From the NCBI RefSeq assembly GCF_000758705.1, contig NZ_CP009287.1, positions 372,001-436,000 of the forward strand: DNA of 64,000 bases, given 5' to 3'. Positions 43,402-52,128 of the stretch are shown piece after piece (positions within the stretch are counted from its first letter, which is position 1; every line of letters starts with the position of its first letter). This DNA comes from Paenibacillus graminis. GTDB lineage: Bacteria; Bacillota; Bacilli; Paenibacillales; Paenibacillaceae. Under the pieces are notes generated by a model. That model did not search any database and was not told where the DNA came from. It worked only from the letters and a program-made list of their open reading frames with translations. The position numbers and the translations under genes were made by a program.

Positions 43402-44520
43402 ATGACAGAGCTTACCATGAAGGAAAAATTTGCATTCCGCTTTATTTTTAATGAAAAGAGAGTGTATCAGCGCTGGTATGGCCGGTTTCTAATGTTTGGC
43501 ACAGATTATGGGAGACTCAGAAGAGTAGTGGCGAGAATTGGAGAATGGCGGAAATGGTGCGAGGTCTGGACAGCGGAGGGTGATGAGGTGTACCGGATAG
43601 CAGAAAAGGCACTTGCAGAAGGCAGTCTGGGTAAAGCCAGAGCCTTGTTCCATGAAGCGGTGGCCTGCTACCATGCGGGTCAGCATATCTTTTTTATCGA
43701 CAGCCGGCAGAAAGAAGCCACACAGGAAAAAGCAAGGAAAAGCTATACCCGGGCGCTCTCTCTGTATAACGAAAAGGAGAAGCCTGTCCGAGTGGATATT
43801 CCATACCGCGGCATATCCATCCCGGGCTATTTACGAAAAGCGGACATGGAGGGGAGGCCCCTGATTATTTTCGTGAACGGCATGGATAATATTAAGGAAG
43901 CGGAAGGGCATCATTTCGGCTCGGTGTTTAACCGGCAGGGCTTCAATTTCTTTACGTTTGACGGCCCGGGCCAGGGGGAGATGTGGAGCTCGCAGAAATT
44001 CGATGCCCGGGATTACCATACGGCGGTATCGGCAGTCATCGACTGGTTTGAACAGCAGCGGCCGAGCGGGATTGACCTCGGAAGAATCGGACTCGTCGGC
44101 TTCAGTCTGGGCGGGTATTTGGCGCCTGAGGCTGCAGCCCACGATCCCCGGGTGAAATGTACGGTAGGCAACAGCGGGTTGTGCTATATCGGCGGCATCC
44201 GGGGATTGAAGCAGCTTAATCCGATCTGGCAGCGGGGCGTCACCTATATAACAGGCTGTGAAACGCTGGAAGCGGCGCTCCCGCAGTTCAATTATGATAT
44301 TGAAGACGCTCCGTCCCTGCGCTCGCCGCTGCTCTTTTTCCATGCGGGGCGTGATGAGGTGATGCCTTCACCCAAGAGGCATGCAGATAAAATGATGAAC
44401 TGGGCCAAAGGGGAAGCAACGCTGAGATATATGGAGGATGCGGAGCACTGCACGATGAATTATCTGGATGAAGTTTTTCCGGAGATGATGGACTGGTTTA
44501 TAAGGAAGCTGCGCATCTAG
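43402..44520 (+). CDS. Alpha/beta-hydrolase (FrsA/DHPON-hydrolase-like)
   Basis: The 372-residue protein has an N-terminal helical cap (about 1-130) and an alpha/beta-hydrolase core. The nucleophile elbow is GFSLGG (VGFSLGGYLAP), the acid is likely HAGRDEVMP and the base EHCTMN. The layout with a cap before the core fits the 2,6-dihydroxypseudooxynicotine-hydrolase/FrsA-like group, which cleaves C-C or ester bonds. It is the only apparent target gene of the MarR regulator upstream. The substrate may be a phenolic or other xenobiotic, as often with MarR control; that is a guess. Confidence 0.83.
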   Translation: MTELTMKEKFAFRFIFNEKRVYQRWYGRFLMFGTDYGRLRRVVARIGEWRKWCEVWTAEGDEVYRIAEKALAEGSLGKARALFHEAVACYHAGQHIFFIDSRQKEATQEKARKSYTRALSLYNEKEKPVRVDIPYRGISIPGYLRKADMEGRPLIIFVNGMDNIKEAEGHHFGSVFNRQGFNFFTFDGPGQGEMWSSQKFDARDYHTAVSAVIDWFEQQRPSGIDLGRIGLVGFSLGGYLAPEAAAHDPRVKCTVGNSGLCYIGGIRGLKQLNPIWQRGVTYITGCETLEAALPQFNYDIEDAPSLRSPLLFFHAGRDEVMPSPKRHADKMMNWAKGEATLRYMEDAEHCTMNYLDEVFPEMMDWFIRKLRI

Positions 44521-44554
44521 CCCTGACAGCTAAGCCCAATATAAAAATACACAG

Positions 44555-44587
44555 CAACTGCCCGGTATTCGGGCGGTTGTTTTTTTA
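44555..44587 (+). terminator. Intrinsic terminator after the hydrolase gene
   Basis: CAACTGCCCG pairs with CGGGCGGTTG with a five-base loop (GTATT), followed by seven T. It isolates the MarR/hydrolase unit from the next ABC operon. Confidence 0.88.
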
Positions 44588-44793
44588 CATAGCAGAAAGA
44601 AGATATTGGGGTCCCCGCAAAGTACCTGAATCAGCTTCCACATAAAGGCACCACTTTTTGGGGGCATTTTACAAATGTTACTATTGCACTTAATGCCTGG
44701 CGAACAGTGGCCCCCTATACTTCAGTTGGGCAGCGAACCAGCTTGGATCAGAGATGAAGCCCGTAAATCAGAAATAGGAGTGATAGGGAAATC

Positions 44794-45906
44794 ATGAAAA
44801 AGAGATTCACACAATTCTTGTCCATGGGTCTGCTGTTGTCCTTGCTCGTCCTGTTGCTTGCCGCTTGTGCCAACTCGGAAGCCAAAGCTGATGAAGGGAA
44901 CGGCAATGCCCCGGCCAAGGAGCTGAGCTTAAGCGAAATTGAAGCGGAAGCTACCAAAGAAGGTGCTGTGGTCAGTGTAGGCATGCCGGATTCCTGGGCC
45001 AACTGGAAGGATACCTGGAATGATATTACGGCTAAATACGAAATTACACATACCGATACTGATATGTCGAGTGCGGAGGAGATTGCCAAGTTCGAAGCGG
45101 AAAAGGATAAGCCGACAGCGGATATTGGCGATGTGGGCATTGCCTTCGGTCCGGTTGCAGTAGATAAAGGCGTAACCCAGCCCTATAAAACCTCCTACTG
45201 GGACGAAATTCCCGCCTGGGCCAAAGATAAGGACGGCCACTGGGTCGTTGGCTATCAAGGCAGTATCGCGTTCCTGACTAATACCAAGCTGGTCGCAAAT
45301 CCGCCCAAAAGCTGGGAGGACCTCAAGAACGGCAGCTATAAAATCATCGTCGGTGATGTAACCAAAGCGGCCCAGTCCCAGATGGCTATCCTGGCCGCAG
45401 CGATTGCCTTTGGCGGGGATGAGTCGAACATTGAGCCGGGGATTGCTTTTTTTGAGGACCTGGCCAAAAAAGGCCGGCTGTCGAACGCCGAAGCTTCGCT
45501 TGCGAACATCGAGAAGGGCGAAGTGGAAGTTACGCTGCTGTGGGATTTCAACGCGCTGAACTATAAGGACCAGATCGACAAGAACGGGTTTGACGTAGCG
45601 ATTCCGCAGGAAGGCAGTGTCGTAAGCGGCTATGCGACCGTCATCAACAAATGGGCGCCGCATCCCAATACGGCCAAGCTGACGCGTGAGTATATTCTCA
45701 GTGACGAAGGGCAGATCAACCTGGCAAAAGGTTACGCCCGTCCGATCCGTGACAGCGTGAAGCTGCCGGAGGATGTGGCCGCGAAACTTCTGCCTCAAGA
45801 GGAATACGCCAATGTGAAGCCGGTTGGCGACTACAAAGTGTGGGAAGAAACCGCGAAGAGCCTTCCGCAGCTGTGGCAGGAGCGTGTGCTTGTGCATTTG
45901 AACTAA
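44794..45906 (+). CDS. Solute-binding lipoprotein of a phospho-compound-type ABC importer
   Basis: The 370-residue protein has a lipobox LLAAC (Cys at 25) after a basic start. The mature part fits the family 1/AEP-iron binding type: TADIGDVGIAFGPVAVDKG and GYQGSIAFLTNTKLV. AGGAGTGATAGG precedes the ATG. It heads a five-gene operon with two permeases, an ATPase and an alkaline-phosphatase-superfamily hydrolase, which points to import of a phosphorus compound. The region 44521-44793 has no strong promoter; TTTACA and TTACTA lie ten bases apart near 44670 and could be PhoP-like, but weakly. Confidence 0.88.
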   Translation: MKKRFTQFLSMGLLLSLLVLLLAACANSEAKADEGNGNAPAKELSLSEIEAEATKEGAVVSVGMPDSWANWKDTWNDITAKYEITHTDTDMSSAEEIAKFEAEKDKPTADIGDVGIAFGPVAVDKGVTQPYKTSYWDEIPAWAKDKDGHWVVGYQGSIAFLTNTKLVANPPKSWEDLKNGSYKIIVGDVTKAAQSQMAILAAAIAFGGDESNIEPGIAFFEDLAKKGRLSNAEASLANIEKGEVEVTLLWDFNALNYKDQIDKNGFDVAIPQEGSVVSGYATVINKWAPHPNTAKLTREYILSDEGQINLAKGYARPIRDSVKLPEDVAAKLLPQEEYANVKPVGDYKVWEETAKSLPQLWQERVLVHLN

Positions 45907-45941
45907 CCGTTCCGGAAGCGGGTTTTATACAGAACATGAGG

Positions 45942-45971
45942 GGGCGCCTTTGCTGTAGCCTAAAGGCGCCC
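45942..45971 (+). terminator. Intra-operon hairpin without T-run
   Basis: GGGCGCCTTT pairs perfectly with AAAGGCGCCC over a ten-base loop, between the binding-protein and permease genes. Because no T-run follows, it is more likely an mRNA stabiliser or weak attenuator that raises binding-protein levels. Confidence 0.65.
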
Positions 45972-46003
45972 GCTTGCTATTCCATACGAGAGGAGCATGC
46001 AGG

Positions 46004-46927
46004 ATGAAAAAGAGACAACGCGGCCTGATCCTGGCCCTGGCTCCATTCGTGCTGATGGTGCTGGCGTTCCAGGTAGTGCCCGTCTTTTCCATGCTGACGG
46101 GCAGCTTCCGCCATGCGGACGGAGCGGGCTTCACGCTGGGCAACTATCAGCATGCCCTGAGCAGTGCCTATTATCTGCAGGCGATCAAGAACAGCCTGCT
46201 GATATCCGTCTTCTCCAGCCTGATCGGGCTGGCTGTAGGGCTTGTGTGCGCGTACTGCATCACGCGCTTTGCCCCTGCGGTGCGGGACCGGCTGCTGATG
46301 CTGTCCAATATGACCTCGAACTTTGCCGGCGTCCCGCTGGCTTTTGCCTATATCATTCTGCTTGGCAACAATGGTGTGTTCACGCTGCTGTTCAAGCAGT
46401 GGGGCTGGAACGTGTTTGACGGATTCAATCTGTACAGCTGGTCCGGGCTGATTCTGGTGTATGTCTATTTCCAGATTCCGCTGGCTTTATTGCTGCTATA
46501 CCCGGCATTCTATGGCATCAGGGAGCAATGGAGGGAGGCGGCGGCTCTGCTGGGAGCAGGGTCCTGGCAGTTCTGGCGAACGGTCGGGCTGCCCGTGCTC
46601 TCTCCGGCGATCTTCGGGACGCTGGGCATTCTCTTCGCCAATGCCATGGGAGCCTATGCCACCGCCTATGCGCTGGTTGGGGGCAACTATAACCTGCTGG
46701 CCGTCCGCATCGGCTCGCTCGTTGCCGGTGATGTGGTGACCCAGCCGCAGATGGGCAGCACCCTGGCGGTTCTGCTGGCGCTGAGCACGCTGCTGGCGGT
46801 GTTTCTGAATCAGCGGATGGTCCAGCGGATGGAAGGGCTCGGCGGCAGGAATTCTGCCGGGCGGGAGCGCAGCAGCGGTTTATTGCGGCGGCGCTGGCCC
46901 GCTGTCCGGGAGGAGGCAGGACAATGA
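46004..46927 (+). CDS. ABC importer permease (first)
   Basis: ATG 46004 has GAGAGGAG eight bases upstream and gives 307 residues; an upstream in-frame codon at 45974 lies in the hairpin. It has about six membrane segments and the EAA loop REAAALLGAGSWQFWRTVGLP in pieces EAAALLGAG and RTVGLP. The start overlaps nothing, but the end overlaps the second permease by four bases. A basic C-terminal tail (RRRW) is present. Confidence 0.9.
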   Translation: MKKRQRGLILALAPFVLMVLAFQVVPVFSMLTGSFRHADGAGFTLGNYQHALSSAYYLQAIKNSLLISVFSSLIGLAVGLVCAYCITRFAPAVRDRLLMLSNMTSNFAGVPLAFAYIILLGNNGVFTLLFKQWGWNVFDGFNLYSWSGLILVYVYFQIPLALLLLYPAFYGIREQWREAAALLGAGSWQFWRTVGLPVLSPAIFGTLGILFANAMGAYATAYALVGGNYNLLAVRIGSLVAGDVVTQPQMGSTLAVLLALSTLLAVFLNQRMVQRMEGLGGRNSAGRERSSGLLRRRWPAVREEAGQ

Positions 46928-47724
46928 ATACGCGCAAGGCGGGTATTGCCCCGCGTACCTTCATGCTCCTTCTCATGATCTATTTGCTGCTGCCGCTGCT
47001 GGCAACGGGGCTGTACGCTTTTGCCCAGGATTGGCAGAATACGCTGCTCCCCCGCAGTTGGACATTAGGCTGGTTCCGCGGCATGTTTCAGGATATCCGT
47101 TTTCTGGAGGCGCTGTGGAATTCATTGTATCTGTGTGTGATCAGCGTGCTGCTCAGTCTCGCTGTGATGCTGCCGGCAGTTTTTGTAATTACAGTATATT
47201 TTCCGCGCTGGGAGAGCTTCATGAAGGGGGTTGTCGTTCTGCCTTATGCCGTGCCGGGAGTGGTGGCGGCAGTGGGGCTCATCCGTGCGTATTCCTCCGG
47301 CCCGTTCGACATTTCCGGGACTGCCTATTTGCTGGTCGGGGCTTATTTTGTGGTCATTCTGCCTTATATGTATCAGGGCATCCGCAACAGTCTGCTCAGC
47401 GTATCCGCTGTAGAGCTGCTGAACGCCGCCGAGCTGCTCGGGGCCAGAAGACGGTCCGCTTTTATCAATGTGATTCTGCCGAATATCTGGCCGGGGGTTA
47501 TGGTCTCCGCGCTGTTGTCCTTCTCTGTGCTGTTTGGGGAGTTCGTGCTGACGAACATGCTGGTCGGGGGGCACATCCAGACGATTCAGGTTTATTTGTT
47601 CCGGCGGGTCGGCGAAAGCGGACATTTGGCCAGTGCGATAGCGATCTCCTATTTCGTGTTTATTCTGCTGCTGTCGGCGGTGCTGATGAAGCTGGGGATG
47701 AAGATTAAAGGGCAGGCGAAGTAA
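46924..47724 (+). CDS. ABC importer permease (second)
   Basis: The 266-residue protein starts in the stop of the first permease (ATGA). It has an N-terminal membrane segment and an EAA-type loop (LNAAELLGARRRSAFINVILP as LNAAELLGA and NVILP). With the first permease it forms a heterodimeric channel. Its general features match the PhnU/PotC class. Confidence 0.9.
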   Translation: MNTRKAGIAPRTFMLLLMIYLLLPLLATGLYAFAQDWQNTLLPRSWTLGWFRGMFQDIRFLEALWNSLYLCVISVLLSLAVMLPAVFVITVYFPRWESFMKGVVVLPYAVPGVVAAVGLIRAYSSGPFDISGTAYLLVGAYFVVILPYMYQGIRNSLLSVSAVELLNAAELLGARRRSAFINVILPNIWPGVMVSALLSFSVLFGEFVLTNMLVGGHIQTIQVYLFRRVGESGHLASAIAISYFVFILLLSAVLMKLGMKIKGQAK

Positions 47725-47799
47725 GGCGGCCCCCTGAGAGCTATCCAGAGGAAAGCTAACATCGGAAAAAGTTCAATTTATATAAGGAGGGTCGCGGAA

Positions 47800-48843
47800 A
47801 TGAATGATTATCTGAAGCTGCATGGCATCCGAAAAATGTTTGGCGATGTTCCGGTGCTGGCCGGCGTGGAGCTGAGCATCGCTGAAGGGGAGCTTGTCAC
47901 ACTGCTGGGCCCTTCGGGCTGCGGCAAAAGCACGCTCCTGCGCTGCATCGCCGGACTGACCGATCTGGACAGCGGCAGCATTCTGCTCGCAGGCCAGGAG
48001 CTGACGAAGCAGCCGCCCCGCAGCAGGGATGTGGGCATGGTGTTCCAGTCCTATGCGCTGTTCCCCAATCTGACGGTCAGCCAGAATGTGGAATACGGGA
48101 TGCGTATGCGCGGCGTTGCTCCGGCCGCCCGGCGCAGCCGGTGCGAAGAGCTGCTGGCGCTGGTCGATCTCGAAGACAAGCGCGATGTCTATCCGCAGTC
48201 GCTGTCCGGCGGACAGCAGCAGCGGGTGGCGCTGGCCCGCTCGCTGGCCGTCCAGCCCAAGCTGCTGCTGCTGGACGAACCGCTCAGCGCGCTCGACGCC
48301 AAAATCCGCAAGAATCTGCGCGCGGAGATCCGCGATATCCAGCGGCGGCTCGGCATGACGACGCTGTTCGTCACCCATGACCAGGAGGAAGCGCTGATTC
48401 TCTCGGACCGGATCTGCATCATGAACCAGGGACAGATGGTTCAGGAAGGCTCACCGGAGCAGCTATACACCGCGCCGCGTACGGAATTCGCCGCCCGGTT
48501 CATGGGCAGCTACAACGTCTTCAACCGGGCGGAGGCGCTCAAGCTGTTCCGCAGAATTGACAGCCGCTCCGACCGTTTTGCCATCCGCCCCGAGGCGGTA
48601 ACACTGCTGGCCGAAGGCGAAGCGATCCAGGATGATGCGGATGGCATGATGGATGTGCGCGGACAGGTTCAGACCGTGTCGATTCTGGGCAATATCATCC
48701 GCGCTGCTGTCGTGGCTGAAGGCGTTCACCTAACGGTAGACCTGCTGAATGACGGCCGCTGGCTGCGGGTGCGGGAAGGGGATCGTGTGACCCTTCTGCT
48801 TGATCCTGCCCAACTGCTGCATCTGGAGCAGGAAGGGGCATAG
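47800..48843 (+). CDS. ABC importer ATPase with TOBE domain
   Basis: The 347-residue ATPase has Walker A GPSGCGKST, signature LSGGQQQRVALARSL, Walker B LLLLDEPLSALD and H-loop FVTHDQEEALIL. The C-terminal part is TOBE-like and carries a likely regulatory strand set (FAIRPEAVTLLAEG). AAGGAGGGT precedes the ATG. It is fourth in the operon and closely resembles the 663-1694 ATPase in architecture. Confidence 0.93.
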   Translation: MNDYLKLHGIRKMFGDVPVLAGVELSIAEGELVTLLGPSGCGKSTLLRCIAGLTDLDSGSILLAGQELTKQPPRSRDVGMVFQSYALFPNLTVSQNVEYGMRMRGVAPAARRSRCEELLALVDLEDKRDVYPQSLSGGQQQRVALARSLAVQPKLLLLDEPLSALDAKIRKNLRAEIRDIQRRLGMTTLFVTHDQEEALILSDRICIMNQGQMVQEGSPEQLYTAPRTEFAARFMGSYNVFNRAEALKLFRRIDSRSDRFAIRPEAVTLLAEGEAIQDDADGMMDVRGQVQTVSILGNIIRAAVVAEGVHLTVDLLNDGRWLRVREGDRVTLLLDPAQLLHLEQEGA

Positions 48844-49022
48844 AAGGGCGGCTTGTGCGTCAAGGCAGGCTAAGAGTGAAGCAAATTGTGAATCCAGTCC
48901 CTATCTTTGTGTACAGGAGCAATTTGCAGTTACTGGTTGTGTAATGAAAGTTCCAGGGCAAGAGTCACTGCAAGCGTATAGTCTGCAGCGCGCTATAAGA
49001 TGCTAAGGAGGCGGAGATATTC

Positions 49023-49910
49023 ATGACGGAAACAGCAAGCAAGCTTATTGTGGTTGTGCTCGACGGGCTGCGCTATGACGCTGCCCGCAAATATCTGGGG
49101 TACATGGAGCATCTGGTGGAGCAGGGGCAGCTGTCGTGCTACAAGGTGCAGTCAGAGCTGCCGAGTCTGTCACGTCCTCTCTATGAGGTGCTGCTGACAG
49201 GCACACCGGTATCGAAAAATGGAATTACCGCCAATCATATCGTCAGACTGAGCCGTGAGCAAAGTGTGTTCCATCTTGCCGTTGCCGCCAATTTGCGTAC
49301 GGCGGCTGCCGCATATCACTGGGTTAGCGAGCTGTACAGCTCGGCTCCTTTTCATCCGGTTGCTGACCGGCACCAGCACAATGTCCTGAAACCGATTCAG
49401 CACGGCAGCTTTTATTTCGAGGATCATTACCCGGACAGCCATGTATTCGCGGATGCTGAATTTTTGCGGGCGGCCTACGACCCCCATTTTCTGTATATTC
49501 ATACAATGAATATCGACGATGCCGGACACCGCTATGGCGGGGAAAGCAAAGAGTACGAGGTGGCGGTCCGCCGGGTTGACGGATTGCTTGCCACGCTGCT
49601 GCCGGAGTGGATGGAGCAGGGGTATACGGTGCTGGTTACTGCTGATCATGGGATGAATGCGAACGGCTGCCACGGCGGGGTCACTCCAGCGGAGCGGCAT
49701 ATTCCTTTATACACCTTTGGTGAACAGGTATTGTCGCCGGAACAAGAGATTCAGGCGCTGCCCCAGCTGCGGCTTGCCCCGTTAATGTGCCATTGCCTTG
49801 GCCTTCAGCCTTCGGCGGCGATGACTACGGAGGGCTTGCCGCCTTTCGTGCCGGTCGTACCGGGACAAGAGGAAAATGCAAAAATGATGAAGCTGAATAG
49901 TTTGGCATAG
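49023..49910 (+). CDS. Alkaline-phosphatase-superfamily phosphodiesterase/phosphonoacetate-hydrolase-like
   Basis: The 295-residue protein has metal sites of the superfamily: VVLDGLRYD near the start, a nucleophile region LPSLSRPLYEVLLTG, NIDDAGHRYGG, and TADHGMN with a late HGG. It resembles type I phosphodiesterase/nucleotide pyrophosphatase and phosphonoacetate hydrolase proteins, but it is short and has no signal peptide, so it is cytoplasmic. AAGGAGGCGG precedes the ATG. Position after the importer suggests that it hydrolyses the imported phosphodiester or phosphonate. Confidence 0.83.
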   Translation: MTETASKLIVVVLDGLRYDAARKYLGYMEHLVEQGQLSCYKVQSELPSLSRPLYEVLLTGTPVSKNGITANHIVRLSREQSVFHLAVAANLRTAAAAYHWVSELYSSAPFHPVADRHQHNVLKPIQHGSFYFEDHYPDSHVFADAEFLRAAYDPHFLYIHTMNIDDAGHRYGGESKEYEVAVRRVDGLLATLLPEWMEQGYTVLVTADHGMNANGCHGGVTPAERHIPLYTFGEQVLSPEQEIQALPQLRLAPLMCHCLGLQPSAAMTTEGLPPFVPVVPGQEENAKMMKLNSLA

Positions 49911-50073
49911 ATACAATTTTAATGTTTTAACCATCCGTTGTCAGAATTCCCCCATTTCTAAAATGGTGGGATGAATGGCAACGATCCTGCTTATACAAAG
50001 GAAATCAACTTCCATCAATACGAACATTTGTTCTATGATAGATTCGTAAATTCCTGGAAAGGAGTTGCGAGGC

Positions 50074-51152
50074 ATGTTCGTACTTCAAGCGTATAAGTAC
50101 CGGATCTACCCCACCCATGAGCAACAACAATATCTGGCAAAGGTGTTCGGATGTGTCCGTTTTATCTACAACAAAATGCTTGCGGATAAGATCGAACACT
50201 ATAAACAAACGGAGAAAATGCTCCATACTACACCTGCCAGATACAAGAAGGCATTCCCGTTGCTGAAAGAAGCGGACAGCCTTGCATTAGCAAACGTTCA
50301 GCTCAACCTGGAGAAAGCCTATAGGCATTTTTTTCGGGATAAGAACGTGGGCTTCCCTACATTCAAAAGTAAGAAAACGAACAACAATAGCTTCACAACG
50401 AACAATCAAAACGGAACGATAGCCATTGAAGCCGGAACGATTAAAATTCCGAAACTAAAGACAAGAATCCGAATGAAGGTACATCGTCTATTCAGGGGGC
50501 GAATCAAATCCTGCACCCTATCCAAAACACCATCAGGAAAATACTTTGCATCCGTACTGGTGGAAACAGATATCGCTCCTTTGCCCAAAACAGAAAAGAA
50601 GATTGGCGTAGATCTGGGACTAAGAAACTTTGCGATTACTTCGTGTGGCGAAGTGATCGCAAATCCGAAACATCTACGTCAATCTGAACAACGATTAGCC
50701 AAACTGCAAAAGGACTTGTCAAGAAAGAAGAAAGGAAGCCATAACCGAAATAAAGCACGTTTGAAGGTCGCCAAGCTTCATGAAAAATAGCGAATCAGCG
50801 TAAAGACTTCTTGCACCAAACGTTCACCCAAATGATACGCGAAAACCAAGTGATCGTGATGGAAGACTTGCGTGTAAAGAACATGATGCAGAATCACAAA
50901 TTAGCGAAAGCTATTTCTGAAGTATCCTGGAGCCTGTTTCGAGCGATGCTCGAATACAAGGCGAACTGGTACGGGAGAACATTGATGATTGCCCCAAAAC
51001 ACTTTAAGAGCAGCCAACTCTGTTCCTGTTGCGGCTACAAAAACGCAGAAGTGAAAAACCTGGCTGTACGTGAATGGACTTGTCCTGAATGTAGTACACA
51101 ACACGACAGAGATGTAAACGCAGCTAAAAACTTACTACAATTAGCAATGTAA
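50074..51152 (+). pseudogene. tnpB: TnpB RNA-guided nuclease gene, frameshifted
   Basis: ATG 50074 follows AAAGGAG and starts MFVLQAYKYRIYPT. The frame runs to TAG at 50788-50790, just after a run of five A (50783-50787). Adding one A restores [15 protein letters not shown] and continues to 51152. The second part keeps the catalytic Glu (VIVMEDL), the zinc motif CSCCG and CPEC, and the final Asp (DRDVNAAKN). The first Asp is in GVDLGLRNFA. All catalytic residues survive, so the gene is disrupted by what looks like a single-base loss, or it depends on slippage. The restored length is about 360 residues. Confidence 0.87.
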
Positions 51153-51257
51153 TATTGCAACAATTGGGCTAGGAACTCGCCTCTGAGCTTGGGTAAACTT
51201 GGAGCAGTAGCTCCATTGACCAAGAAGCACCCACCTCTTAGGTGGCGTGTAGTTCAC
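51153..51257 (+). ncRNA. Probable omega-RNA scaffold at the element's right end
   Basis: The 100 bases after TnpB are GC-structured: TGGAGCAGTAGCTCCA is a hairpin, and CACCCACCTCTTAGGTGGCGTG is another. The tract ends in GTAGTTCAC, a common right-end signature of this class. By the known TnpB model the guide would be the host sequence from 51258 (TACAAAAAAATGTATATCTA). The RNA overlaps the end of tnpB and was assigned by position and hairpins, not by alignment. Confidence 0.65.
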
Positions 51258-51332
51258 TACAAAAAAATGTATATCTATATACAGGATGATTTTGTATAAT
51301 CTAAAGTATATTAACGATTAGGGGGGTTGCTT

Positions 51333-51653
51333 GTGACTAGTTCGAGAGCTTTGAAATGGATTACGGGTTCATTTGAGATTCTTTTGGCCATTCCGATTCT
51401 TGGTGCTGCCATTGTAATCGGGAGCTGGTACACCGTATTGGGATTAACTTTCATTCTGCATGCCGTAACGCTGGTTCTATCGGCCAAGAATAAAGAGCCG
51501 TTTTATGGTTCAGTGCTCGGAATCGTGACTTCCGCGCTGGCGTGGATTCCATTCCTGGGATGGATTCTGCATCTGATCACCGGTATCCTGCTCATGGTAA
51601 CCGCAGCGCAAAAACCGCGTCAGGTATCCAATCATAATACATATCAGGCTTAA
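51333..51653 (+). CDS. Small integral membrane protein
   Basis: GTG 51333, with GGGGGG six bases upstream, gives 106 residues; TTG 51327 lies inside that site. The protein has three or so hydrophobic segments (FEILLAIPILGAAIVIG, YTVLGLTFILHAVTLVL, LAWIPFLGWILHLITGILL given as parts LAWIPFLGWILHL and ITGILLMVT) with a short polar tail. It has no enzyme motif. I do not recognise a family. A strong terminator follows. Confidence 0.75.
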   Translation: MTSSRALKWITGSFEILLAIPILGAAIVIGSWYTVLGLTFILHAVTLVLSAKNKEPFYGSVLGIVTSALAWIPFLGWILHLITGILLMVTAAQKPRQVSNHNTYQA

Positions 51654-51681
51654 ATGCCGGCAATAGTCAAGGCAAGCCATA

Positions 51682-51720
51682 ACACAGCCCGATTCGGATG
51701 ATTCCCGAATCGGGCTGTGT
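51682..51720 (+). terminator. Strong hairpin, probable terminator between small genes
   Basis: ACACAGCCCGATTCGG pairs with CCGAATCGGGCTGTGT over a six-base loop. TTCATGC follows rather than a pure T-run, so the efficiency is uncertain. A TATAAT at about 51727 lies just downstream and may belong to the next gene. Confidence 0.6.
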
Positions 51721-51776
51721 TCATGCTATAATGGGGAGGCATTTGAGAGGGATTTACAGGAAGGAGCAGTACCTGG

Positions 51777-52013
51777 ATGGAAGCAACCGCACAAGAGGTA
51801 GCGGAATGGATGGTCAAGGAGATCCGTTTTACGGGAACCCTGCACCAGAGCGCCGCGATTGAATATGTGAAGGCCAACTTTGGCGAGCAGTTTGTATTTG
51901 TGAATGAGAACGGGAACGCGTCCTTGTCCAAGGACGTGAAGAAGGCCTTCCGCAAGCTGCACGGCGGGAGAATCGCCTGGGACCGGGACGGATTTCTGTG
52001 GGCCTGGACCTAA
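51777..52013 (+). CDS. Small soluble protein, DUF6953-like
   Basis: The 78-residue protein starts with ATG 51777, 13 or so bases after AAGGAGC. It has a helix (AQEVAEWMVKEI), a helix (HQSAAIEYVKANFGEQFV) and a beta turn (IAWDRDGFLWAWT). It resembles small Bacillota proteins that I recall under DUF6953, function unknown. The end has a terminator (52081-52119) shared with the convergent mannose cluster. Confidence 0.65.
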   Translation: MEATAQEVAEWMVKEIRFTGTLHQSAAIEYVKANFGEQFVFVNENGNASLSKDVKKAFRKLHGGRIAWDRDGFLWAWT

Positions 52014-52080
52014 ACATAAGCCCCCGGCAGAGATTCACGGCCCTGACACAGCACCAGATGATTATCTATGCTTATACCAA

Positions 52081-52119
52081 AAGTGACCGTTCCCTTATCG
52101 AAAGGACGGTCACTTTTTT
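52081..52119 (+). terminator. Intrinsic terminator between the DUF6953-like gene and manC
   Basis: AAGTGACCGT pairs with ACGGTCACTT over an 18-base loop, followed by seven T on the plus strand and preceded by A residues on the minus strand. It could act in both directions for the convergent genes. Confidence 0.85.
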
Positions 52120-52128
52120 TGATTCACT

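Larger units (their letters stand above)
49949..51257 (+). mobile_element. IS200/IS605-type (IS1341-like) element with tnpB only
   Basis: The element carries a TnpB-like gene but no tnpA. A subterminal hairpin (CCCCATTT with AAATGG-GGG, 49949-49970) lies at the left, and the right end with GTAGTTCAC is at about 51257. The left boundary is uncertain by several tens of bases. Such elements move only with a transposase supplied elsewhere. Confidence 0.75.

Noticed and set aside
44640..44720. A structured leader or PhoP-like box before the 44.8-kb operon.
   Set aside because: TTTACA and TTACTA are spaced suitably but are imperfect, and no stable fold or known RNA family was recognised.
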